This document shows, in pieces, positions 1-5,432 of a stretch of DNA of 5,432 nucleotides. The DNA is from an uncultured bacterium. GTDB taxonomy: Bacteria > Bacteroidota > Bacteroidia > CAILMK01. The notes under the pieces are model-generated. The model was not told the origin of the DNA, ran no database searches, and saw only the letters and a list, made by a program, of their open reading frames with translations. A program made the translations under genes and the position numbers. How positions within the stretch are numbered: the stretch's first letter is position 1; every line of letters begins with the position of its first letter. Where the stretch lies: the NCBI GenBank assembly GCA_903835275.1, contig CAILMK010000672.1, forward strand, positions 1-5,432, in the 5' to 3' direction.

Positions 1-103
1 TGACGAAGTGGAAGTGCTAAGCGGCATTGATAAGAACGACCAGCTTATTGCATCTGGCTACCAAAATGTAACCGACGGGCAAATTATAGAAGTAGCGAAG
101 TAA
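1..103 (+). CDS. RND efflux periplasmic adaptor subunit (membrane fusion protein), C-terminal end only
   Basis: Only the last 33 codons are present; the frame begins at base 2 and ends at TAA 101-103. The visible peptide contains the pattern V-L-S-G-I-x-x-x-D-x-L-I-A-S-G-Y-Q-N-V-T-D-G-Q. This matches the membrane-proximal C-terminus of RND membrane fusion proteins (AcrA/MexA/HlyD type), which usually reads 'sGLkaGDrVvtsG...l.dGq.V'. In the family, the adaptor bridges the inner-membrane RND pump and the outer-membrane TolC-like channel in the periplasm. The complete permease gene follows 124 bases downstream on the same strand, which supports the call and suggests one operon. The N-terminal lipoprotein or membrane anchor, hairpin and lipoyl domains lie outside the window, so substrate class cannot be judged. 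Confidence 0.85.
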   Translation, partial: DEVEVLSGIDKNDQLIASGYQNVTDGQIIEVAK

Positions 104-134
104 GACACTAATAATATTCCTGGAAGTCCCCTCC

Positions 135-185
135 GCCTTTCAGGCACCTCCCCTAAAACAGGGAAGGAGTTCCGCTAAGCGGAAC
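135..185 (+). repeat. Three back-to-back stem-loops in the adaptor-permease spacer
   Basis: Three inverted repeats lie next to one another, separated by single A residues. They are GCCT-TTC-AGGC (135-145), CCTCCCCT-AAAAC-AGGGAAGG with one mismatch (147-167), and the perfect GTTCCGC-TAA-GCGGAAC (169-185). No T-run follows, so this does not look like a full intrinsic terminator. It sits between the adaptor stop (103) and the permease start (228). It may be a dispersed REP-like palindromic element, or an mRNA structure affecting stability or the relative expression of the two pump genes. A second TCCGC at 132-136 could pair with GCGGA at 179-183 as an alternative fold. The pairing is seen directly; function is inference. 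Confidence 0.6.
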
Positions 186-227
186 AAGAAGAAGTATAAT
201 TTCATTTTCAGCAAATAAAGCGATACA

Positions 228-3200
228 ATGAAGAATTTTAAACCGACAAGCTGGTCCATTGATAACCGAACCAGTATATATATATTAACGATCATTATTA
301 CCCTTGCGGGAATCGTTACGTACAATAAACTCCAGAAAGAAAAATTTCCGGATATTGTTATTCCAACTATTTATGTAGGGACTATTTACCCGGGTACTTC
401 ACCGGCGGACATGGAAAACCTGGTTACGCGCCCGATTGAAAAGCAGATAAAGGCTATTTCCGGAGTGCGCAAGGTAACTTCCAATTCAGTACAGGATTAC
501 TCACAGATCACTGTAGAATTTAATACCAATGTGGCGGTAGCGGATGCCAAGCAAAAGGTAAAGGACGCGGTCGATAAGGCGCAAACAGATCTGCCGACAG
601 ATCTGCCAACCCAACCCAACGTACAGGAGGTGAATTTCTCTGATATTCCGGTGATGTTTGTAAATATTTCCGGGGACATTGAAATGTCCAAGATGAAAAA
701 ATACGCCGAAGACCTTCAGGATAAAATTGAAGGATATAAGGAAGTAACCCGTGTAGATATTGTAGGCGCACTTGATAAGGAAATTCAGGTGGATGTGGAC
801 ATGTATAAAATGCAGGTGGCTAAAATCACTTTTAGTGATATAGAACGTGCCATCCAGTCTGAAAACATGACCATTTCTGCAGGTACTATCAAGATAGGTG
901 ATATGAGGCGCGCTATCCGTATCAGCGGACAATATACGGATCCAACACTTATAGGTGAGATCGTTCTTAAATCTGCCGTTGGTGGAAACATTTATTTGAA
1001 AGATATTGCAACAGTCAGGGAAGGATTCAAGGAACGCGAAAGTTATGCACGTCTGGACCACAAGCCCGTAATTACCCTCAACATTATTAAAAGATCCGGT
1101 GAGAACCTGATCGAAACTTCTGATAAAGTTCAGCAAGCGTGCGATGAATTAAAGAAGACAAAATTCCCGAAGGATCTTAAGATCACAATCACAGGGGACC
1201 AAAGCTCGCAAACAAGAAATACACTGAATGATTTGATCAATACGATCATCATCGGATTTATCCTTGTTACCGTTATCCTGATGTTTTTCATGGGCACAAC
1301 GAATGCCTTTTTCGTTGCCTTATCAGTTCCGCTATCTGCATTCCTGGCCTTCGTGGCTATGCCGCTACTCGGCGGCGTGATGGGATTCAGTTATACACTA
1401 AATATGATCGTGCTTTTCTCATTCCTGCTTGCCCTCGGTATAGTGGTAGATGATGCCATTGTGGTAATAGAAAATACGCACCGTATATACCACAGGACTA
1501 AAAAATCTATTGTTGAATCAGCCAAGTATGCTGCAGCGGAAGTATTCATTCCGGTACTTGCAGGAACACTTACAACTCTTGCACCGTTTTTCCCGCTCTT
1601 ATTCTGGCCGGGCATCATTGGTAAGTTCATGTATTACTTACCGCTCACACTTATTGTGGTGTTGATTGCTTCCCTCGTGGTTGCATACATCATGAATCCG
1701 GTATTTGCGGTTTCTTTCATGGGTGATGTTGATGAGAAAAAAGGAAAGAAGAATTTTAAGATTGCGCTAATTGCCGTAGGTGTTTTAGCACTGATATTTT
1801 ATATAAGTGGTGCGCGCTGGCTGGGCAACCTTGCCATATTTATTGATTTGTTTTTAGTATTGAATAAATTCGTTTTTAATAAATGGATACATAGTTTCCA
1901 GAATAAAATATTGCCTGCCGTTATGCGTGGCTACTCCAATGTATTGCGCAAAATACTGAAAGGGAATATGCCTTATTATACACTTATTGCAATCTTTTTA
2001 TTGCTCGTATTTTCAGTAGTGCTGGTGGGGATTCGTGCACCTAAGGTCGTGTTTTTCCCATCCGGAGATCCGAACTTTGTGTATACTTATATTGAAATGC
2101 CGATTGGTACCGATATAAGTATTACGGATTCCGTAACACGTCTTGTTGAAAAACGTATTTATAAAGTGATTGGTGACAGTAACCCGGATGTTGAATCAGT
2201 GATTTCCAACGTTGCCGTAGGGGCCAATGACCCTTCCAATCCTGACAGGAGTACGGCGCCTAATAAAGGAAAAGTTGCAGTTGCCTTCAAGGAATTTGCA
2301 GACAGGAAAAATCCGCATACTATTGTATATCTTGATAAGATCCGTGCAGCTGTAAAAGGACTTCCGGGTGTAAAGATCACCGTGGATAAGGAAGCAAACG
2401 GCCCGCCTGTTGGTAAACCGGTTAATATTGAAATTTCAGGAGATGATTATACACAACTTGTGAAATTATCCAAGGAGGTTAAATCATTTATAGAAAAACA
2501 AAACATTGGCGGTATAGAAGATCTGCGTTCGGATTTACAGGATCAGAATCCTGAAATACGCATAGATATAGATAGGGTACGTGCTAACCGTGAGGGTATT
2601 TCTACCGGGCAGGTAGGTTCAGAACTGCGTACTGCAATTTTCGGATTTGAAGCATCTAAATTCAAGCGTGGTGAAGATGAATATCCTATTCAGGTTCGCT
2701 ATTCAGAAGATACCCGTAAAAATATTGACGCACTTGCCGATATAAAAATAACCTACAGGGATATGAATAGCGGACTGGTTCGCCAGATACCACTTTCTTC
2801 CGTGGCGCGTGTTAATTATGATAATACCCTGGGTAGTGTAAAACGTCTCAACCAGAAACGCCTCGTGACTTTATCCAGTAATGTTTTGAGTTCATTCAAT
2901 GCAAATGAGGTTGTTGCAAATATCACTGCTTCCCTTGTTGATTTCAAGGCTCCTGATGGATATGAAATTAAAATGACAGGTGAGCAACAAGACCAGAAAG
3001 AAACTGGAGCATTCCTTTTAACAGCTGCGGCACTTGCCTTCGGTCTGATCTTTTTGATACTTGTATTACAGTTCAATTCCTTCTCCAAGCCAATGATCAT
3101 TATTTCTGAAATATTCTTCAGTATCATTGGGGTATTGCTTGGATTCGCAATATTTAAAATGAATATTTCCATAGTAATGACGGGCCTGGGTATCGTTGCA

Positions 3201-3620
3201 CTTTGCGGTATTGTGGTAAAGAATGGTATCCTGCTGGTGGAATTCTCCGATGAGCTAAGAAACCGCGGATCCTATACTGTCCATGCCATTGTAGAGGCAG
3301 GGCGTACACGTTTGACTCCTGTAATATTAACGGCAACGGCAGCCATCCTCGGTTTGATGCCACTTGCACTTGGAATGAATATAAACTTCTACACACTATT
3401 GGATCATGGCGACGCGCAATTCTACGTAGGCGGGGAAAGCGTGGTATTCTGGGGGCCGCTTGCATGGACGATCATCTTCGGACTTGCATTCGCAACCTTC
3501 CTGACATTGCTGGTAGTACCGGCGATGTACCTGATCAGTTATCGTATTAAATTTGGTTTATGGAGAAAAGGTATTTTAAAAAGGCCTGCTCCGAAACTGA
3601 TTGATGAGCCCTTTATATAA
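228..3620 (+). CDS. RND family efflux permease, HAE/AcrB-like, inner-membrane proton-driven pump
   Basis: This 1130-residue inner-membrane protein would exchange protons for substrates exported through an adaptor and outer-membrane channel. TM1 is at about residues 16-34, followed by the FPDI and PGTSP motifs (40-59) and the first periplasmic porter loop. TM2-TM6 span about 338-495. TM7 is at about 582-604, followed by FFPSGDP (609-615) and the second porter loop with GPPVGKP (725-731). TM8-TM12 run from about 928 to 1103. The proton-relay residues are present: D408 and D409 in TM4 (GIVVDDAIVVIEN), K998 in TM10 (VVKNGILLVEF) and R1028 (RTRLTP), aligned by eye with AcrB D407, D408, K940 and R971. 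The paired Asp favours the HAE (drug/hydrophobe) group over metal pumps. Two additional hydrophobic stretches (512-528, 532-550) lie between TM6 and TM7. The ATG at 228 precedes the canonical cytoplasmic N-terminus; only an A-rich leader (AAATAAAG) serves as a weak ribosome site. An adaptor gene lies just upstream and a terminator 24 bases downstream, so this is the last gene of the operon. The substrate is unknown. Confidence 0.96.
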   Translation: MKNFKPTSWSIDNRTSIYILTIIITLAGIVTYNKLQKEKFPDIVIPTIYVGTIYPGTSPADMENLVTRPIEKQIKAISGVRKVTSNSVQDYSQITVEFNTNVAVADAKQKVKDAVDKAQTDLPTDLPTQPNVQEVNFSDIPVMFVNISGDIEMSKMKKYAEDLQDKIEGYKEVTRVDIVGALDKEIQVDVDMYKMQVAKITFSDIERAIQSENMTISAGTIKIGDMRRAIRISGQYTDPTLIGEIVLKSAVGGNIYLKDIATVREGFKERESYARLDHKPVITLNIIKRSGENLIETSDKVQQACDELKKTKFPKDLKITITGDQSSQTRNTLNDLINTIIIGFILVTVILMFFMGTTNAFFVALSVPLSAFLAFVAMPLLGGVMGFSYTLNMIVLFSFLLALGIVVDDAIVVIENTHRIYHRTKKSIVESAKYAAAEVFIPVLAGTLTTLAPFFPLLFWPGIIGKFMYYLPLTLIVVLIASLVVAYIMNPVFAVSFMGDVDEKKGKKNFKIALIAVGVLALIFYISGARWLGNLAIFIDLFLVLNKFVFNKWIHSFQNKILPAVMRGYSNVLRKILKGNMPYYTLIAIFLLLVFSVVLVGIRAPKVVFFPSGDPNFVYTYIEMPIGTDISITDSVTRLVEKRIYKVIGDSNPDVESVISNVAVGANDPSNPDRSTAPNKGKVAVAFKEFADRKNPHTIVYLDKIRAAVKGLPGVKITVDKEANGPPVGKPVNIEISGDDYTQLVKLSKEVKSFIEKQNIGGIEDLRSDLQDQNPEIRIDIDRVRANREGISTGQVGSELRTAIFGFEASKFKRGEDEYPIQVRYSEDTRKNIDALADIKITYRDMNSGLVRQIPLSSVARVNYDNTLGSVKRLNQKRLVTLSSNVLSSFNANEVVANITASLVDFKAPDGYEIKMTGEQQDQKETGAFLLTAAALAFGLIFLILVLQFNSFSKPMIIISEIFFSIIGVLLGFAIFKMNISIVMTGLGIVALCGIVVKNGILLVEFSDELRNRGSYTVHAIVEAGRTRLTPVILTATAAILGLMPLALGMNINFYTLLDHGDAQFYVGGESVVFWGPLAWTIIFGLAFATFLTLLVVPAMYLISYRIKFGLWRKGILKRPAPKLIDEPFI

Positions 3621-3643
3621 ACACACATTAAGTTAAAACACTT

Positions 3644-3675
3644 AAAAGCCGGAAATAATATTTCCGGCTTTTTTT
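3644..3675 (+). terminator. Strong Rho-independent terminator of the efflux operon
   Basis: A perfect 13-bp stem, AAAAGCCGGAAAT (3644-3656) with ATTTCCGGCTTTT (3660-3672), closes a 3-base AAT loop. The 3' arm runs into seven consecutive T (3669-3675). It begins 24 bases after the permease stop codon, the expected place for the operon end. A weaker hairpin, TTAAGT-TAAAAC-ACTTAA (3628-3645), precedes it and shares its first two A residues. The minus strand offers only a four-T tail, so termination from the opposite direction is less certain. Confidence 0.93.
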
Positions 3676-3690
3676 GTACCCTTCCTCGCT

Positions 3691-3712
3691 GGCGCAAGCG
3701 TCCGCTTGTGCC
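3691..3712 (+). repeat. REP-like GC-rich palindrome between terminator and next promoter
   Basis: GGCGCAAGCG (3691-3700) and CGCTTGTGCC (3703-3712) are inverted repeats separated by TC. Nine of ten positions pair canonically and the tenth is a G-T pair. It is much more GC-rich than the surrounding spacer and is not followed by a T-run, so it is not an obvious second terminator. Its position just after an operon end is typical of dispersed intergenic palindromes. Whether it is repeated elsewhere in the genome cannot be seen here. Confidence 0.5.
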
Positions 3713-3766
3713 AAAAAATATACGGCGTTTTGTGTTTTTGTGGGCTAGCAGCTGATTGATTTTTTG

Positions 3767-3774
3767 TATATTTG
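3767..3774 (+). promoter_or_regulatory. Bacteroidota-type -7 promoter box for the acetyltransferase gene
   Basis: TATATTTG matches the Bacteroidota primary-sigma -7 consensus TAnnTTTG exactly, within the longer stretch TTTTTGTATATTTG (3761-3774). The start codon ATG is at 3782, only 7 bases after the box, so transcription would start at or within a few bases of the ATG. No good -33 TTTG/TTG is found at the usual spacing; the nearest TTTG (3737-3740) is 26 bases upstream, which is too far. This box lies inside the extended TTG-start reading of the gene and argues against that longer start. Confidence 0.65.
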
Positions 3775-3781
3775 CTTTGCA

Positions 3782-4225
3782 ATGAATATTTATCCGATTA
3801 CATATTCCGATCTGGACGAGTGGCTCGAAATGTCACTGGATCTATGGCCTGAAGAAAGCAGGGAGGAGATGCACGGATTCCTGGAATCCTTCATTGAAGG
3901 AAAGAAGTATCACAATTTCATTGCAAGGAACGGGCAGGGAGAAGCTATGGGCTTCATTAACCTGTCTATTCGCTCTGACTATGTAGAAGGCTCCTCAGGA
4001 AGCCCTGTGGTGTTTATAGAAGGCATTTATACTGTGCCTGCATATCGGAAGCAGGAAGTGGCTCGCAACCTCATACAGGCAGGCGAGGAGTGGGGCAGGG
4101 ATCAGGGTTGTACCGAAATGGCATCAGATGCCTATGCCGATAATACAGCAAGCCGCGCCTTTCACGTCCGCGCAGGATTCACAGAAGCACCGCCGATAGT
4201 GGTTTTCGTAAAGAAAATTTTATAA
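3782..4225 (+). CDS. aac(6'): GNAT-family aminoglycoside 6'-N-acetyltransferase-like protein, AAC(6')-I type
   Basis: This cytoplasmic enzyme is predicted to move an acetyl group from acetyl-CoA to an amine, most likely the 6'-amino group of aminoglycosides. Its 147 residues match the size of chromosomal AAC(6')-Ig/-Iy enzymes (about 145, from memory). Landmarks shared by eye with that group are an MNI-x-P start, LW at 21-22, SIRSDYVEG (62-70), SPVVFIEGIY (74-83), VPAYR (85-89), GCTEMASDA (109-117), DN (120-121), S124, H128 and GF (132-133). E80 and D116 sit at conserved acidic positions in the substrate-binding face. The acetyl-CoA loop, normally R/Q-x-x-G-x-A/G, reads R89-K-Q-E92-V-A94, so the usual Gly is Glu. 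I chose the ATG at 3782; a TTG at 3764 keeps the frame but would place the promoter box inside the gene. No Shine-Dalgarno sequence is visible. Real aminoglycoside activity is not proven; a different amine acetyltransferase remains possible. Confidence 0.88.
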   Translation: MNIYPITYSDLDEWLEMSLDLWPEESREEMHGFLESFIEGKKYHNFIARNGQGEAMGFINLSIRSDYVEGSSGSPVVFIEGIYTVPAYRKQEVARNLIQAGEEWGRDQGCTEMASDAYADNTASRAFHVRAGFTEAPPIVVFVKKIL

Positions 4226-4251
4226 AGAGTATCAATCGCCCGTTCTTTTTG

Positions 4252-4259
4252 TATATTTG
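4252..4259 (+). promoter_or_regulatory. Bacteroidota-type -7 promoter box for the propeller gene
   Basis: TATATTTG again matches TAnnTTTG and lies in the same 14-base string, TTTTTGTATATTTG (4246-4259), found before the acetyltransferase gene. The ATG at 4276 follows after 16 bases, giving an expected leader of roughly 10-13 bases that is A-rich (TAAAAAAAAC). The only purine motif, AGG at 4271-4273, is too close to the ATG to be a good Shine-Dalgarno site. No -33 TTTG/TTG stands at the usual distance. The box lies in the 50-base gap after the acetyltransferase stop, where no terminator is visible, so some read-through from upstream is also possible. Confidence 0.6.
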
Positions 4260-4275
4260 GTAAAAAAAACAGGCA

Positions 4276-4893
4276 ATGAAAAAGAATTTGTTTTTTACTT
4301 CTATTTTTCTGCTTAGTATTATTCACTCATTTGCGAGCGGAATTTCTTATAGCCCCCCGAAGCAATTTTATAAATTTTCAGACTCAACTTATATTACCAA
4401 AACTTTTTGTGATAGATACAATAATGTATTTGTGACGGGTTTTACGTATTCACATTCGGGAGTTGCAACCGATAGTGGGCACCTGTCGGGCGGCAGTGAT
4501 GCCTTCATAGCCATGTTCGATAACTCCGGAAAATTGAAATGGTCCCGGTATTACGGAGGCGAATCTATTGAACGTCCCTCTGATATATCAGTATCTTCTG
4601 ATGAGAAAATTTATATTGCCGGACTTTCCTTAAGTAAAAAAGGAATTGCATTCGGAAAATCATGGCAGGATTCTTTGGTAGATACCATGAATGCTTTTAT
4701 TGCTTCCTTTGATACAACAGGAAAATTGTTATGGGGAACATATATCTATCAACCCACAAGGAATAGAACTAACCTGAGTATTGGTAATGCCGGTTTTGTG
4801 CCTGCCATTACAAATGATGATAGCGGAAATGTTATTATGGTAAACACATTTTATAAATTCGATTTTGAATTTGATGATAGTGCCTATATATGA
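4276..4893 (+). CDS. Secreted SBBP-repeat beta-propeller protein, N-terminal part ending at an in-frame TGA
   Basis: The 205-codon ORF begins with a classical Sec signal peptide: MKKN, a hydrophobic core at residues 5-16, and likely cleavage after A20 (S-F-A). No lipobox Cys is present, so a secreted or surface protein is expected rather than a lipoprotein. The mature part carries propeller repeats of the SBBP kind (Pfam PF06739-like). The 'N-V-F-V-T-G-F-T' type strand recurs at 48-57, 109-118 and 183-192. The 'D-A-F-I-A-x-F-D-x-x-G-K-L-x-W' strand recurs at 75-89 and 139-153. A third copy starts at 202 and is cut by TGA at codon 206. Blades repeat about every 60-74 residues. Function is not known; such proteins in Bacteroidota are often large extracellular proteins with a C-terminal type IX sorting domain, which is not seen here because the window ends. 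It has its own promoter box. Base composition looks more AT-rich than the pump gene. Confidence 0.8.
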   Translation: MKKNLFFTSIFLLSIIHSFASGISYSPPKQFYKFSDSTYITKTFCDRYNNVFVTGFTYSHSGVATDSGHLSGGSDAFIAMFDNSGKLKWSRYYGGESIERPSDISVSSDEKIYIAGLSLSKKGIAFGKSWQDSLVDTMNAFIASFDTTGKLLWGTYIYQPTRNRTNLSIGNAGFVPAITNDDSGNVIMVNTFYKFDFEFDDSAYI

Positions 4894-5432
4894 AAATTTG
4901 CAGGAGATGGATCTTTTGAATGGAAAGAAACCTATGTTTATAGTGGTTTTGGTAACAGTTTTGCAACCAACAACCAACTTATTGCAGTGACTACCGATAA
5001 GAATGGAAATATATACGCTGTTGGTCATACTACTCAATATGATTGTTGCGATGATTACGCCCCACAGGGAGTGTTGGTGAAATTTAATACATCCGGGAAC
5101 TTACAAAAGGAAATTCTTTTGAGCAGCAACAATAATTATAATGTAACTGTCAATTCACTCCTAAGATCAAAAAATCGCGTATTTGTGAAGGGTAAAGATA
5201 ATTTTGGTGCCTTTTTGGATACCATTCCTCTTACGTTGAATTCAAAAACTTTTTATGAAGCGGGTGATGAGAATTATAGTTTTAGCTTCTTTTCAACTGC
5301 AATGGCTCTTGATAATTTCGGGAATGTTGTATTAATTGGCAACAGTAACAACACTGATAGCTTAATTATCCTGTCACCGAATCTGGATTCAAATTTGTAT
5401 GGAATGAAATTGAATAACACAGTATATTCAAA
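4894..5432 (+). pseudogene. In-frame continuation of the SBBP propeller gene after the TGA, running off the window
   Basis: Immediately after the TGA the same frame stays open for 179 codons to the window end, and the protein pattern continues without shift. KFAGDGSFEW completes the interrupted blade strand (the copies before it read MFDNSGKLKW and SFDTTGKLLW). Next come DKNGNIYAVGHT (241-252), QGVLVKFNTSGNL (264-276), KNRVFVKGKD (299-308) and DNFGNVVLIGNS (346-357), numbered from the ATG at 4276 and counting the stop as 206. No sensible start codon with a signal peptide occurs in this part, so it is not an independent gene. It reads as the rest of one gene carrying a nonsense mutation or a sequencing error, with stop-codon read-through as a less likely option. 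The true C-terminus is outside the window. Confidence 0.7.

Noticed and set aside
195..200. TATAAT as a promoter for the pump gene
   Set aside because: The phylum uses TAnnTTTG, which this does not match, and the pump gene appears to be transcribed with the adaptor upstream. Chance occurrence in AT-rich spacer is likely.
140..325. Minus-strand 61-codon open frame overlapping the hairpin spacer and the pump start
   Set aside because: It is short, overlaps the real permease start and the structured spacer, and has no recognisable features.
501..1136. Long minus-strand open frame (211 codons) opposite the pump gene
   Set aside because: It lies wholly within the clear RND permease coding sequence. 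Its translation shows no recognisable domain, and its Cys/His/Phe-rich composition is typical of an antisense shadow.
3154..3465. Minus-strand open frame of 103 codons opposite the 3' end of the pump gene
   Set aside because: It is fully antisense to conserved TM10-TM12 residues of the permease and has no family resemblance or promoter.
3764..3781. Alternative TTG start extending the acetyltransferase by six residues
   Set aside because: The added codons are the promoter -7 box and T-rich flank. The ATG at 3782 gives the MNI start and length typical of AAC(6')-I proteins.
4891..4893. TGA reassigned to Trp or Gly by a variant genetic code
   Set aside because: All 14 Trp codons in the window are TGG, and no other in-frame TGA occurs in about 1,700 codons, including the 1130-residue pump. 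A single lesion is simpler.
4891..4918. TGA read as selenocysteine, with a small hairpin downstream (4901-4908 with 4911-4918)
   Set aside because: The hairpin contains two G-T pairs and a 2-base centre, unlike a bacterial SECIS element. A secreted propeller strand is not a redox site, and the aligned copies have Ala or Val, not Cys.
4729..5037. Minus-strand open frame of 102 codons across the in-frame TGA
   Set aside because: The plus strand here carries clear propeller repeats on both sides of the stop. The antisense frame shows no domain, signal or start context.
1..5432. tRNA, rRNA, CRISPR array, insertion sequence or attachment site
   Set aside because: No cloverleaf, rRNA-like block, regularly spaced repeat series, transposase motif or terminal inverted repeat was seen on either strand.

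Overview
The window looks like chromosomal DNA from a member of the Bacteroidota. The clues are TAnnTTTG-type -7 promoter boxes (TATATTTG twice), A-rich translation starts without a strong Shine-Dalgarno sequence, an RND pump with the extra helices I associate with that phylum, and a secreted SBBP-type beta-propeller protein. Genus cannot be fixed; a Chitinophagaceae- or Sphingobacteria-like organism is a guess. All genes lie on the + strand.

Layout. 1-103: last 33 codons of an RND periplasmic adaptor (membrane fusion protein). 104-227: spacer with three back-to-back stem-loops (135-185). 228-3620: complete 1130-residue RND inner-membrane permease, HAE/AcrB-like, with the proton-relay residues intact. 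3621-3781: strong intrinsic terminator (3644-3675), a REP-like palindrome (3691-3712) and a promoter -7 box abutting the next start codon. 3782-4225: 147-residue GNAT enzyme of the aminoglycoside 6'-N-acetyltransferase type, which reads as possibly leaderless. 4226-4275: short spacer with a second promoter box. 4276-5432: a secreted beta-propeller (SBBP-repeat) gene interrupted by an in-frame TGA at 4891-4893. The same frame then stays open, with further propeller repeats, to the window edge.

How the genes work together. The adaptor and permease form the end of one tripartite efflux operon; an outer-membrane TolC-like partner would be expected upstream, outside the window. The terminator separates that operon from the acetyltransferase, which has its own promoter, as does the propeller gene. 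Efflux and aminoglycoside acetylation are both drug-protective functions, but nothing in the sequence links their expression.

I see no convincing new multi-gene system. The points most worth checking are the in-frame TGA in the propeller gene, the Gly-to-Glu change in the acetyl-CoA loop of the acetyltransferase, the triple hairpin inside the efflux operon and the apparently leaderless acetyltransferase mRNA.
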